Counted from the first letter of the stretch, positions 8,256 to 16,687 are shown. The stretch: DNA of 64,000 nucleotides from CAVVSD01 sp963837655 (GCA_963837655.1 CAWIOK010000006.1:1-64000), one strand, 5' to 3'. Notes: a model not told the origin generated them from the letters alone. Made by a program: numbers and translations.

Positions 8256-9790
8256 CGCTCCTCCTCCGGGTCGCCCATCCCGATCTTCGGGATGGCGTGG
8301 GTGCCGAGCGCGACGTGCACGATCTCGGTCTCGCAGTAGAACTCGAACGCGTAGTCGCCGCCCTCGCGGCCGATCCCGCTGTTCTTGACCCCGCCGAACG
8401 GCGTCCGCAGGTCGCGGACGTTCTGCGAGTTGATCCAGCACATGCCGGTGTCGATCGCGTGCGCGACGCGGTGGGCGCGCTTGATGTCGTTCGTCCAGAC
8501 GTACGCGGCCAGGCCGTACTCGGTCGCGTTCGCCAGGCGGATGGCCTCCTCCTCGGTGTCGAACGGCATCGCGACGAGGACCGGGCCGAAGATCTCCTCC
8601 TTGAAGACCTCGAAGTCCTCGTCGACGTCGGCGATGACGGTCGCCCTGAGGAAGTTGCCCTCGGGCAGCGCGTCGGGCCGCTCGCCGCCGGCCAGGATGC
8701 GCGCGCCGCGCGCGCGCGCGGACTCGATGTAGTCCATGACGCGCGCGTGGTGCTCGGGCCGGATGAGGGGACCGAGCTCGGTGCTCGCGTCGAACGGGTC
8801 GCCGACGCGGACGTTGCGCGCGCGCTCGGCGACCGCGGTCACGATCCGCTCGTACAGCGGGCGCTGCACGAGCAGCCGGGAGCCGGCGGTGCAGCGCTGC
8901 CCGTTGAGGGTGAAGATCTGCGCGAGCGCGGCGTCGACGGCGAGATCGGGGTCGGCGTCCTCGAACACGACCACCGGGGACTTGCCGCCGAGCTCGACGG
9001 ACGAGCGCTTCAGCGTCGGCGCGCCCGCCGCGATGATGGTGGAGCCCGTCGTGGTCTCCCCCGTGAAGCAGATCAGCTGCACGTCCGGGTGGGACGACAG
9101 CGGCGCGCCCGCCGTCTCGCCGAAGCCGTGGACGACGTTGAACACGCCCGCTGGGAGCTCGGCCTCCTCGAGCACCGACGCGAGCAACGTGGCGGTCAGC
9201 GGCGACCACTCCGCGGGCTTCAGGACGATGGTGTTGCCCGCTGCCAGCGCCGGCGCGATGCGCCAGGTCGAGAGCATGAGCGGCGCGTTCCAGGGCATGA
9301 TCATCCCCGCGACGCCGACGGGCTTGTGGATCGTGTAGTTCAGGAACTCGTCGCCCACCTGGAAGGACTTGCCGTGCAGCTCGGTGATGACGCCCGCGTA
9401 GTACTCGAAGTTCTGCGCTGCGCGGGCGGCGAGTCCGCGCATCTGCGCGATCGGCATCCCGATGTCGAGGACCTCGCGCTCGATGAACTCCTCAGCGTGC
9501 GCGCGGACGAGCTCGGCGATCCGGCGCAGCACCTTCGCGCGCTCGGTCGCCTTCATCTTCGGCCAGGGGCCCTCGTCGAACGCGCGGCGTGCAGCCGCGA
9601 CAGCGGCGTCGATGTCGGCGGCCTGCCCGTCGGAGGCTTCGGTGATCGGCTCGTTGGTCGAGGGGTCGAGCGTCGTGAACGTCCCGCCCGCCACGCTCTC
9701 GCGGAACTCCCCGTCGATGTAGTGGCGCTGGAGGCCGATCTCCTCCACGAGCTGCGCCCGGCGCGGCGCCGTGGCCTGCGTGTGCGTCAT
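8252..9790 (-). CDS. hpaE: 5-carboxymethyl-2-hydroxymuconate semialdehyde dehydrogenase
   Basis: A 512-residue NAD(P)-dependent aldehyde dehydrogenase. The catalytic glutamate is in VELGGKSPVVVFEDAD (about residue 268) and the catalytic cysteine in NGQRCTAGSRLLVQ (about residue 302). The C-terminus has FGGVKNSGIGREGGDYAFEF. It oxidises the ring-cleavage semialdehyde to 5-carboxymethyl-2-hydroxymuconate. The ATG at 9790 is preferred over an in-frame ATG at 9823 because a GGGAGAGG ribosome site precedes it and the longer form would run into the divergent promoter. It is the first gene of the minus-strand run and is followed by hpaD with a four-base overlap. Confidence 0.92.
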   Translation of the reverse strand: MTHTQATAPRRAQLVEEIGLQRHYIDGEFRESVAGGTFTTLDPSTNEPITEASDGQAADIDAAVAAARRAFDEGPWPKMKATERAKVLRRIAELVRAHAEEFIEREVLDIGMPIAQMRGLAARAAQNFEYYAGVITELHGKSFQVGDEFLNYTIHKPVGVAGMIMPWNAPLMLSTWRIAPALAAGNTIVLKPAEWSPLTATLLASVLEEAELPAGVFNVVHGFGETAGAPLSSHPDVQLICFTGETTTGSTIIAAGAPTLKRSSVELGGKSPVVVFEDADPDLAVDAALAQIFTLNGQRCTAGSRLLVQRPLYERIVTAVAERARNVRVGDPFDASTELGPLIRPEHHARVMDYIESARARGARILAGGERPDALPEGNFLRATVIADVDEDFEVFKEEIFGPVLVAMPFDTEEEAIRLANATEYGLAAYVWTNDIKRAHRVAHAIDTGMCWINSQNVRDLRTPFGGVKNSGIGREGGDYAFEFYCETEIVHVALGTHAIPKIGMGDPEEER

Positions 9791-9818
9791 GGTGCCTCTC
9801 CCTGGTGTGTGATCGGAA

Positions 9819-9830
9819 ACCATATATGAT
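9819..9830. promoter_or_regulatory. Abutting divergent -10 elements at a CATATATG palindrome (hpaE / FAH-RraA)
   Basis: On the plus strand TATGAT (9825-9830) ends seven bases before the ATG of the FAH-RraA gene, predicting a leaderless transcript. On the minus strand TATGGT (9824-9819) would give the hpaE transcript a leader of about 22 bases that includes its ribosome site. The two hexamers touch at the palindrome CATATATG (9821-9828). A single regulator bound here could control both arms of the pathway. The -35 regions are weak on both sides. Confidence 0.5.
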
Positions 9831-9837
9831 CGCGCCG

Positions 9838-11256
9838 ATGTCCCTCCCGGCAGGCCTGACGACCTCGAAGATCATCGCGGTCCACCTCAACTACCGCAGT
9901 CGCGCGGCCGAGCGCGGGCGAACGCCGTCCGTACCTTCCTACTTCCTCAAGCCCCCGTCCACGCTCGCCGGGGACGGCGACCTCGTGCGCCCGCGCGGGA
10001 CCGAGCTCATGGGCTACGAGGGCGAGATCGCCGTCATCATCGGGACGCGGGCGCACCGCGTCGCCCCGGAGGACGCGCTCGGGCACGTCGGCTGGTACGC
10101 GGCGGGCAACGACGCGGGGGTCGCCGACTTCCGCTGGAACGACCGCGGGGCCAACCTCTTCTCCAAGGGCCAGGACGGGTACACGCCGCTCGGCCCGGCG
10201 ATCGCCGCCGCGGACGTCGACGAGCATGCGCTCGTGCTGCGCACGCGCGTGAACGGCGAGGTCGTCCAGGAGGACAGCTCGGCCAACCTCATCTTCTCGT
10301 TCGCCGACCTCATCGCCGACATCACGCGGTTCGTGACGCTCGAGCCGGGCGACATCATCCTCACCGGCACCCCGACCGGCACCGGCGTCCTGGGCCTGGG
10401 CGACGTCGTCGAGGTCGAGCTCGAGGGCGCCGGCAGCGTCCGCAGCACCGTCGTCGAGGCCGATCACGACATCGAGGCGTGGGGCGCGCAGCCGAAGGTC
10501 TCCGCGGAGGTGCGCGAGTGGGCGACGGGCGTGCCCGCGCCGCGCGCCCACGAGCTCACCCCCGAGGCGTGGGAGATGCTGCACCACGTCGGGACGGCGA
10601 CGCTGACGCAGCAGCTCCAACGCCGCGGCGTGCGCAACTCGTGGATCAGGGGCGTGCACTCGACCCGGCCGGACCTCCGGATGGTCGGCTACGCGCGGAC
10701 GCTGCGCTACGTCGCGCTGCGCGAGGACGTGCGCGACGCCGACAAGGCTCCGCTGAACGCGCAGAAGGCAGCCATCGAGGCGGTCGAGCCTGGCGAGGCG
10801 CTCGTCATCGAGGCGCGCGAGGACCCCGGCGCCGGGACGATCGGCGACATCCTCGTCGCACGCGTGCTCGCGCGCGGCGGGACCGGCGTCGTCACCGACG
10901 GGGGCCTGCGCGACAGCCCGGCCGTCGCCGGGCTGGACATCCCCACCTACTTCCAGGCCCCGCACGGCTCCGTGCTCGGCCTCGTCCACTACCCGCTGGA
11001 GTCGATGGTCCCGGTCACGTGCGGCGGCGTGCTCGTCATGCCCGGCGACGTGATGGTGGGCGACGCGGAGGGCGTCGTCGTCGTGCCGGCGGCGATGGCG
11101 GAGGAGGTCGCGCGCGACGCGACCGAGCAGGAGCTGCGCGAGGAGTGGGCGCTCGAGCGCGTCCAGGCGGGCGACTCCGTCCGCGACACGTTCCCGATGG
11201 CGCCCGAGCGCCGCGAAGAGTTCGAGGCCTGGCGCGCTGCGCGCGCCGGGAACTGA
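9838..11256 (+). CDS. Fusion of fumarylacetoacetate hydrolase (HpaG-like) domain and RraA-like aldolase domain
   Basis: A 472-residue two-domain protein. Residues about 20-215 are a fumarylacetoacetate hydrolase fold (KIIAVHLNYRSRA, MGYEGEIAVIIG, DFRWNDRGANLFSKGQDGY, ILTGTPTGTGVLGLGDVVEV) like HpaG isomerase/decarboxylase. Residues about 235-460 are RraA-like. From the aspartate of GTIGDILVA to the arginine of TDGGLRDS there are exactly 20 residues, giving the D-X20-R-D motif found in class II pyruvate aldolases of the HMG/CHA type and in RraA-type proteins. In the 4-hydroxyphenylacetate pathway, decarboxylation and retro-aldol cleavage are consecutive lower steps, so the fusion may join them; this is inference. 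The ATG at 9838 follows a -10 by seven bases; alternatives at 9805 and 9826 would lie upstream of the predicted transcript start. Confidence 0.85.
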   Translation: MSLPAGLTTSKIIAVHLNYRSRAAERGRTPSVPSYFLKPPSTLAGDGDLVRPRGTELMGYEGEIAVIIGTRAHRVAPEDALGHVGWYAAGNDAGVADFRWNDRGANLFSKGQDGYTPLGPAIAAADVDEHALVLRTRVNGEVVQEDSSANLIFSFADLIADITRFVTLEPGDIILTGTPTGTGVLGLGDVVEVELEGAGSVRSTVVEADHDIEAWGAQPKVSAEVREWATGVPAPRAHELTPEAWEMLHHVGTATLTQQLQRRGVRNSWIRGVHSTRPDLRMVGYARTLRYVALREDVRDADKAPLNAQKAAIEAVEPGEALVIEAREDPGAGTIGDILVARVLARGGTGVVTDGGLRDSPAVAGLDIPTYFQAPHGSVLGLVHYPLESMVPVTCGGVLVMPGDVMVGDAEGVVVVPAAMAEEVARDATEQELREEWALERVQAGDSVRDTFPMAPERREEFEAWRAARAGN

Positions 11257-11267
11257 GGAGGATCGCC

Positions 11268-12188
11268 ATGAGCTTCACCGTCAGCGACGTCAAGGGCGCG
11301 ATCACGCCGCTCGTCACCCCGTTCCACGACGACGGGTCGCTCGACCTCGAGTCGGTCGGGAAGCTCATCGACTGGCAGCTCGAGCGCGGGACCCACGCGA
11401 TCTCCGTCGGCGGCTCGACCGGCGAGCCGACCTCGCAGACGGTCGATGAGCGCATCCAGGTCATGCGGACCGCCGTGGCCGCGATCGACGGCCGCGTGCC
11501 GTTCCTCCCGGGCACAGGCACCACGCGGCTGGATGAGACGTTCGAGCTCACGGCCGAGGCGCAGTCGCTGGGCGCGCCGGCCGCGCTCGTGGTCGCGCCG
11601 TACTACGCGAGGCCGACCCAGCAGGGCCTGTTCGAGTGGTACAGCCGGATCGCGTCCGAGTTCCCGGACCTGCCGATCCTCGTCTATAACGTCCCGATCC
11701 GCTCAGCGGTGGACATCACGCCCGAGACCGTCGGGCGGCTGCGCCGCGCGCACGACAACATCGTCGGGATCAAGGAGACGACTCGCGACTTCGAGCACGT
11801 CTCCTATGTGCTCGACATCTGCGGGACCGACTTCATCGCGCTGTCGGGGATCGAGCTGCTCTGCTACCCGATGCTCGCGCTCGGCGGGGACGGGCACCTC
11901 TCGTGCGTCGCCAACTTCGCGCCCGAGCCCGCCGCGCAGCTGTACGACACGTTCGTCGCGGGCGACCACGACGCCGCGCGCCGGCTGCACTACGAGCTGC
12001 ACGCGCTGGTGGACGCCGCGTTCGCGGAGACCAACCCGGTGCCGGCGAAGTGGATCATGCACCGCATGGGGATCCTGCCGTCCGCGTTCGCCCGCGAGCC
12101 GCTGGCGGGGCTGAGCGAGGCGGGGCAGAAGCGGGTCCTGGACCTGCTGTCCGGGTCGCCTTGGATGCGGGAGGTCGTGGCGGCCTGA
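11268..12188 (+). CDS. DapA-family class I aldolase, probable lower-pathway enzyme of 4-hydroxyphenylacetate degradation
   Basis: A 306-residue member of the dihydrodipicolinate synthase/N-acetylneuraminate lyase superfamily. It has the substrate loop GGSTGEPTSQT (about residue 47), the tyrosine of LVYNVPIRS (about residue 140) and the Schiff-base lysine in IVGIKETT (about residue 168). Genuine DapA makes a lysine precursor, but this gene follows the FAH-RraA fusion by 11 bases with an AGGAGG site 7 bases before its ATG. A catabolic role is therefore more likely, for example cleaving the pathway's oxo-acid in place of HpaI (retro-aldol to pyruvate and succinate semialdehyde). The substrate cannot be read from the sequence. 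Confidence 0.85.
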   Translation: MSFTVSDVKGAITPLVTPFHDDGSLDLESVGKLIDWQLERGTHAISVGGSTGEPTSQTVDERIQVMRTAVAAIDGRVPFLPGTGTTRLDETFELTAEAQSLGAPAALVVAPYYARPTQQGLFEWYSRIASEFPDLPILVYNVPIRSAVDITPETVGRLRRAHDNIVGIKETTRDFEHVSYVLDICGTDFIALSGIELLCYPMLALGGDGHLSCVANFAPEPAAQLYDTFVAGDHDAARRLHYELHALVDAAFAETNPVPAKWIMHRMGILPSAFAREPLAGLSEAGQKRVLDLLSGSPWMREVVAA

Positions 12189-12280
12189 GGTGGCGCTCCG
12201 CGCGCGACCGGGGTGGGTGGCGGCGCCACCGGGACTGACCCGCTCGGCCGGAGCGCGGTGCAGGAGTCACCGTCTGGTTG

Positions 12281-12316
12281 TGGTCGCTAACCCGCGATAT
12301 ACGCGGCTACGTGACC
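12281..12316. repeat. Imperfect inverted repeat in the dapA-like / serA convergent gap
   Basis: The 212-base gap between two convergent genes (12189-12400) holds no gene I can support. Its most structured part has CCGCG and CGCGG arms around ATATA, flanked by TGGTC and GACCA. Nearer the aldolase, GGTGGCGC (12189-12196) pairs with GCGCCACC (12223-12230). Either could stop transcription, but neither is followed by a T-run. Confidence 0.35.
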
Positions 12317-12400
12317 ACGAATCGAGCAGCTGGCACCGCGGCGCTCATCGAGACGACGCCGGCGGCGCCCCGACCGGAGCGCCACCACCCAACGCCCCCG

Positions 12401-14020
12401 CTACCCCAGCGTCCCGGCCAGCGAGACGAACCGCGCCGCGACGAACCCCTCCTCCGCGACGATCTCGTCGAGGACCTCCGCCGGGACGGGCTGGTCGGTC
12501 GTGACGGCCATGACCGCTTCGGCCTGGCCGTCGGGGAGCTCGTCGTCGAGGCCGTGGCCGACCGTCGCGAGCTCGATGTTGAGGCCGTGGCGGCCGAACG
12601 TCGTGCCCAGCTTGCCGATCATGCCCGGGACGTCGTGGTACTTGAGCAGCGTCACGTACGGCTCGAGCTGGAGGTTGAAGCGCTGGCCCCACGCCTCGAG
12701 CAGGTGCGGGCGGTGGCGCCGCCCGAGCGTCGTGCCGACGACGCGGTGACGCTCGGTCGAGGACGAGACGGTGACCCGGATCAGATCGGAGAAGTCGCGC
12801 GCGCTGGAGCGCCGCGACTCCACCAGCTCCAGCCCGCGGTCGGCCGCCACCGCGTGGACGTTCACCGCGTTGAGGTCCTCCTCGGTGTGGCCCCGAAGCA
12901 CGCCGAGCAGCACCGCGGTGCTCAGCGGGCGCGCGTCGCGCTCGCCGATCCGCCCGAGCAGCTCGACCTCGACGCGCTCGATCGACATGCCCCCGGCCAT
13001 CGCCGTCGCGAAGCGCCCCAGCGCGGTGCACAGCGGCACGAACGGCCCGAGCACCTCGAGGTCCTCGGCGCCGATCGCAGGCATGTTCACCGCGGAGGTG
13101 ACGGTCCCGCCGTTGAGCGCCGCGGCGACCTGCTCCGCCGCCTGGTAGCCGGCGCGGTCGGTCGCCTCGGCGGTCGAGGCTCCCAGGTGCGGCGTGACGA
13201 CCACGTTGGGATAGCCGAACAGCGGATGCTCGGTGGTCGGCTCGGCCGGGAACACGTCCAGCGCGGCGCCCGCGACCTTGCCGGAGTCCAGCGCGTCCTT
13301 CAGCGCCGCCTCGTCCACGAGCCCGCCGCGCGCGACGTTCAGCACACGGACGCCGTCGCGCATCTTCGCGAAGGCAGCAGCGTTCAGCCAGTTCGCCGTG
13401 TCCGGCGTCTTGGGCAGGTGGATGGTGATGAAGTCGGCGACCGCGTACACGTCCTCCGACGACGCGCCCTTCTCCACGCCCAGCTCGCGGTAGCGCTCGG
13501 CGCCCACGAACGGGTCGAATGCGACGACACGCATCCCGAATCCCTGGGCGCGCTGCGCGACGAGCTGGCCGATGCGGCCGAAGCCGATGATCCCGAGCGT
13601 CTTGTCCATGAGCTCGACGCCCGAGTACTTGGAGCGCTCCCAGCGTCCCTCGACGAGCGAGGCATGCGCCTGCGGGATGTTGCGCGCGAGCGACAGCAGC
13701 AGCGCGAGCGTGTGCTCGGCTGCGGTCACGACGTTGGACTCCGGCGCGTTGGCCACGACCACGCCGCGCTTGGTCGCCGCGGGGACGTCGACGTTGTCGA
13801 CACCGACCCCGGCACGTCCGACCGCGCGCAGGTTGGTCGCCTTGGCGAGCAGGTCGGCATCGACCTTCGTCGCCGAACGGATGAGCAACCCGTCGTACTC
13901 GCCGATCCGCGACTCCAGCTCCTCCTGGCTCCAATCCGTCCCGATGTCGACGGTGAAGCCGTGACTGCGCAGCAGCTCGACTCCGGACGCGCCGATCTTC
14001 TCCTTGACGAGGACCTTCAT
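12401..14020 (-). CDS. serA: D-3-phosphoglycerate dehydrogenase
   Basis: A 539-residue long-form SerA, which oxidises 3-phosphoglycerate to 3-phosphohydroxypyruvate, the entry into serine synthesis. It starts KVLVKEKIGASGVELLRSHG, has the NAD-binding GIIGFGRIGQLVAQRA (about residue 146) and the catalytic histidine in TPHLGASTAEA (about residue 280). After these come an intervening domain and a C-terminal ACT domain (VTLLKYHDVPGMIGKLGTTF), which in mycobacterial SerA takes part in serine feedback. The ATG at 14020 overlaps the serC stop by four bases (ATGA), so serine synthesis steps one and two are coupled. The unrelated ORF extending further upstream is inside serC. Confidence 0.95.
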   Translation of the reverse strand: MKVLVKEKIGASGVELLRSHGFTVDIGTDWSQEELESRIGEYDGLLIRSATKVDADLLAKATNLRAVGRAGVGVDNVDVPAATKRGVVVANAPESNVVTAAEHTLALLLSLARNIPQAHASLVEGRWERSKYSGVELMDKTLGIIGFGRIGQLVAQRAQGFGMRVVAFDPFVGAERYRELGVEKGASSEDVYAVADFITIHLPKTPDTANWLNAAAFAKMRDGVRVLNVARGGLVDEAALKDALDSGKVAGAALDVFPAEPTTEHPLFGYPNVVVTPHLGASTAEATDRAGYQAAEQVAAALNGGTVTSAVNMPAIGAEDLEVLGPFVPLCTALGRFATAMAGGMSIERVEVELLGRIGERDARPLSTAVLLGVLRGHTEEDLNAVNVHAVAADRGLELVESRRSSARDFSDLIRVTVSSSTERHRVVGTTLGRRHRPHLLEAWGQRFNLQLEPYVTLLKYHDVPGMIGKLGTTFGRHGLNIELATVGHGLDDELPDGQAEAVMAVTTDQPVPAEVLDEIVAEEGFVAARFVSLAGTLG

Positions 14021-15147
14021 CGGGTCAGCTGCTCGACGACGTGGTCGATGCAGTTCGTCAGCGCGCGCACGTCGTCGGGCTCGACGGCCGGGAACATGCC
14101 GACGCGCAGCTGGTTGCGTCCCAGCTTGCGGTAGGGCTCGGTGTCCACGACGCCGTTGGCGCGCAGCGTCTTGGCGACCGCGGCGGCATCCACGGCGTCG
14201 TCGAAGTCCACGGTCCCGACGACGAGCGAGCGGTGCGCCGGATCGGCGACGAACGGCTGGGCGAAGCCTGAGGCCTCCGCCCACCCGTACAGGTGGTCGG
14301 AGGACTCACGCGTGCGCGCGACGCACCAGTCCAGGCCGCCGTTGGCCAGCATCCACTCGATCTGGTCGGCCAGCATGAGCAGCGTCGCGACCGCGGGGGT
14401 GTTGTACGTCTGGTCCTTGCGGGAGTTGTCCAGCGCCGTGGTGATCGACAGGAACTCGGGGATCCAGCGGTCGGTCGCGGCGAGCTCCTCGACGCGACCG
14501 AGGGCCGCCGGGCTGAGCAGCGCCAGCCACAGGCCGCCGTCGGAGGCGAAGCACTTCTGCGGCGCGAAGTAGTAGGCGTCCGCCTGCGTGACGTCGACCG
14601 GCAGGCCCCCGGCGCCCGACGTGGCGTCGACGAGCACGAGCGCGTCCCCCGCGCCGGCAGGGCGCACGACCTCGACCATCACGCCGGTCGAGGTCTCGTT
14701 GTGCGCCCACGCGAGCACGTCGGCGCTCGGGTCGGCGGACGGCGCGGGCGCGCCGCCGGGGTCGGCCTTCACCACGATCGGATCGGCGAGGAACGGGGCG
14801 CCCGCGCTGACCGACGCGAACTTCTGGGAGAACTCACCGAAGCTCAGATGCAGGGAGCGGTCGCGGATGAGACCCGCCGCCGCGGCGTCCCAGAATGCGG
14901 TGGTCCCGCCGTTGCCCAGGACGACCTCGTAGTCGTCGGGGAGGGAGAACAGCTCGCGAAGACCGGCACGTACGCGACCGACGACGGCCTTGACCGGGGC
15001 CTGGCGGTGCGACGTGCCCATGACCATCGCGTTGTCGACGAGGTGCGCGAGCTGTTCAGGTCGGACCTTGGACGGGCCACAGCCGAAGCGGCCGTCGGCG
15101 GGAAGGAGGTCCTTGGGGATGTCGAGGGAGAGGCTGCTGGTGGACAC
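14017..15147 (-). CDS. serC: Phosphoserine aminotransferase, actinobacterial type
   Basis: A 376-residue class V aminotransferase of the mycobacterial SerC type. It begins with IPKDLLPADGRFGCGPSKV and has the PLP-binding lysine in AYYFAPQKCFASDGG (about residue 194), with DATSGAGGLPVD ahead of it. It converts 3-phosphohydroxypyruvate and glutamate to phosphoserine. The GTG at 15147 is the start; no Shine-Dalgarno is seen. A TAACCT hexamer six bases upstream could be a leaderless promoter, but its TAA is also the stop codon of the gene before it, so this may be chance. It overlaps serA by four bases. Confidence 0.95.
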   Translation of the reverse strand: MSTSSLSLDIPKDLLPADGRFGCGPSKVRPEQLAHLVDNAMVMGTSHRQAPVKAVVGRVRAGLRELFSLPDDYEVVLGNGGTTAFWDAAAAGLIRDRSLHLSFGEFSQKFASVSAGAPFLADPIVVKADPGGAPAPSADPSADVLAWAHNETSTGVMVEVVRPAGAGDALVLVDATSGAGGLPVDVTQADAYYFAPQKCFASDGGLWLALLSPAALGRVEELAATDRWIPEFLSITTALDNSRKDQTYNTPAVATLLMLADQIEWMLANGGLDWCVARTRESSDHLYGWAEASGFAQPFVADPAHRSLVVGTVDFDDAVDAAAVAKTLRANGVVDTEPYRKLGRNQLRVGMFPAVEPDDVRALTNCIDHVVEQLTR

Positions 15148-15156
15148 GGCCCGAGG

Positions 15157-15657
15157 TTACAAGTGCCCCGGCAGGAGAGCGGTGATCGTGCTGATGTCCG
15201 TCGGGGCGGTCGGGCTGTCGCGGCCGAAGTCCGTGGTGATGTTCGGGTCGAGCACGAGCAGCAGGATCCACGCGATGAGCGCGACGACGCACAGCCCGAT
15301 CCCGATGATCCCCACGATCACGCCCCAGCGCGCCGCCCGGTATCCACCGATGCCCTCCGCGACAGCGCGGCGGCGGCCACGCCGCCCGAGGTAGATCGCG
15401 ATCAGCTCGCACGCGAGCGTCACGAGGAAGGAGATCCCGACGCTCAGGATGAGCAACGCGAGGCCGGCGATCGCGATGCCCAGCGACCAGAGTGCGTGCG
15501 CGTTGCGGGGCGGGTGCTCGCCCGCCCGCAGGACGGGCGGGGCGCCCGGCCTGGCGGCCACGACCATCCTCTGGTGGTCGTCGCCTTCCTGCGGACGGGC
15601 CTCCCACCGCCCAGGCTCGTCGGACTCGGGGGCCTGAGGCGGCAGGAAGTCCGTCAT
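15157..15657 (-). CDS. DUF4190-like small membrane protein
   Basis: A 166-residue protein with a proline-rich, hydrophilic N-terminus of about 55 residues. A membrane span follows (LWSLGIAIAGLALLILSVGI), then a continuous hydrophobic stretch to about residue 95. A second pair of spans (WGVIVGIIGIGLCVVALIAW) is followed by a short polar tail. The layout, two hydrophobic hairpins separated by a basic GRRGRRRAVAEG loop, is that of DUF4190-type proteins of unknown function. It lies four bases after ilvC and nine before serC on the same strand, so it is probably cotranscribed with them. Its role in that operon is not apparent. Confidence 0.7.
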   Translation of the reverse strand: MTDFLPPQAPESDEPGRWEARPQEGDDHQRMVVAARPGAPPVLRAGEHPPRNAHALWSLGIAIAGLALLILSVGISFLVTLACELIAIYLGRRGRRRAVAEGIGGYRAARWGVIVGIIGIGLCVVALIAWILLLVLDPNITTDFGRDSPTAPTDISTITALLPGHL

Positions 15658-15661
15658 GCGC

Positions 15662-16660
15662 CTACTTGTCGGAGAACTCCCCGTCGATCCAGCTCATGTG
15701 CGAGCGCAGCTCCTTACCCGTCGTCTCGATCGTCGCCGCCGCAGCCTCGGACCGCAGGCGCTGGAAGTTCTCCTGGCCGGCGCGGTTCTCGGCGATCCAC
15801 TCGCGGGCGAAGTCACCCGACTGGATGTTGGTGAGGATCTCCTTCATCTGGGCCCTCACGTGGTCGTCGACCACCTTCGGGCCGCGGGTCAGGTCCCCGT
15901 ACTCGGCCGTGTTGGAGATCGAGTACCGCATCCCGGCGAGGCCCTTCTCGTACATGAGGTCGACAATCAGCTTGAGCTCGTGCAGGCACTCGAAGTACGC
16001 CATCTGCGGGTCGTAGCCCGCGTCGACGAGCGTCTCGAACCCGGCCTGGACCAGCGCGCTGGCGCCGCCGCACAGGACGGCCTGCTCGCCGAACAGGTCG
16101 GTCTCGGTCTCGTCCTTGAACGTCGTCTCGATGACGCCGCCGCGGGTGCAGCCGATGCCCTTCGCGTAGGCGAGTGCCAGCTGCTGGGCGGTGCCGTCGG
16201 GGTCCTGATGGATGGCGATGAGCCCGGGGACGCCGGAGCCCTCCAGGTACTGGCGGCGCACGAGATGGCCCGGCCCCTTGGGGGCGATGAGTGCGACCGC
16301 GACGTCCGGCGGCGGCTTGACCTCGTCGTAGTGGACGGAGAAGCCGTGGCCGAACAGCAGCATGTTGCCCTTGGCGACGCCCTCGGCGACGGCGCCCTCG
16401 TACACCTCGCGGTGCAGCTCGTCGGGCGCGAGGATCATGATCAGGTCGCCCTTGACGGCGGCGTCGGCGACGCTCAGCACCTCGAGGCCGGCGTTGCGCG
16501 CCTTGTCGGCGGAAGCGGAGCCGTCTCGCAGACCGACGACGACATCCACCCCGGAGTCCTTCAGGTTCAGCGAGTGGGCGTGGCCCTGTGAGCCGTAGCC
16601 GATGATGGCGACGGTCTTGCCGGAGAGCAGACCGAGGTCGGCGTCGTCGTCGTAGAACAT
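15662..16660 (-). CDS. ilvC: Ketol-acid reductoisomerase
   Basis: A 332-residue class I (short) ketol-acid reductoisomerase, which rearranges and reduces acetolactate in valine and isoleucine synthesis. The NADPH site is VAIIGYGSQGHAHSLNLKDS (about residues 15-35). The C-terminal knotted domain carries the two-magnesium acidic residues (TDLFGEQAVLCGG, YFECLHELKLI). A TAGAGT -10-like hexamer ends seven bases before the ATG at 16660, predicting a leaderless message. It is separated from ilvBN, about 16 kb away on the same strand, and instead heads a run with serC and serA. Confidence 0.96.
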   Translation of the reverse strand: MFYDDDADLGLLSGKTVAIIGYGSQGHAHSLNLKDSGVDVVVGLRDGSASADKARNAGLEVLSVADAAVKGDLIMILAPDELHREVYEGAVAEGVAKGNMLLFGHGFSVHYDEVKPPPDVAVALIAPKGPGHLVRRQYLEGSGVPGLIAIHQDPDGTAQQLALAYAKGIGCTRGGVIETTFKDETETDLFGEQAVLCGGASALVQAGFETLVDAGYDPQMAYFECLHELKLIVDLMYEKGLAGMRYSISNTAEYGDLTRGPKVVDDHVRAQMKEILTNIQSGDFAREWIAENRAGQENFQRLRSEAAAATIETTGKELRSHMSWIDGEFSDK

Positions 16661-16667
16661 GGGCGCG

Positions 16668-16673
16668 ACTCTA
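16668..16673 (-). promoter_or_regulatory. -10-like TAGAGT of ilvC
   Basis: On the minus strand TAGAGT ends seven bases before the ilvC ATG, inside the 27-base gap after the MFS gene, without a Shine-Dalgarno sequence. A leaderless start is predicted. Confidence 0.45.
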
Positions 16674-16687
16674 GAAGATCAATCGGG

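Noticed and set aside
10540..11256. RraA domain as a regulator of ribonuclease E
   Set aside because: The D-X20-R-D motif and the fusion to a catabolic FAH domain point to an aldolase/decarboxylase role; the RNase-inhibitor name derives from E. coli RraA.
11268..12188. DapA-like gene as the lysine-pathway dihydrodipicolinate synthase
   Set aside because: It is tightly linked to the FAH-RraA fusion in the 4-hydroxyphenylacetate cluster and no dapB or lysA is near; a catabolic aldolase is the better reading.
15154..15159. TAACCT as a certain serC promoter
   Set aside because: The TAA is the stop codon of the upstream gene in a nine-base gap, so the match may be chance.
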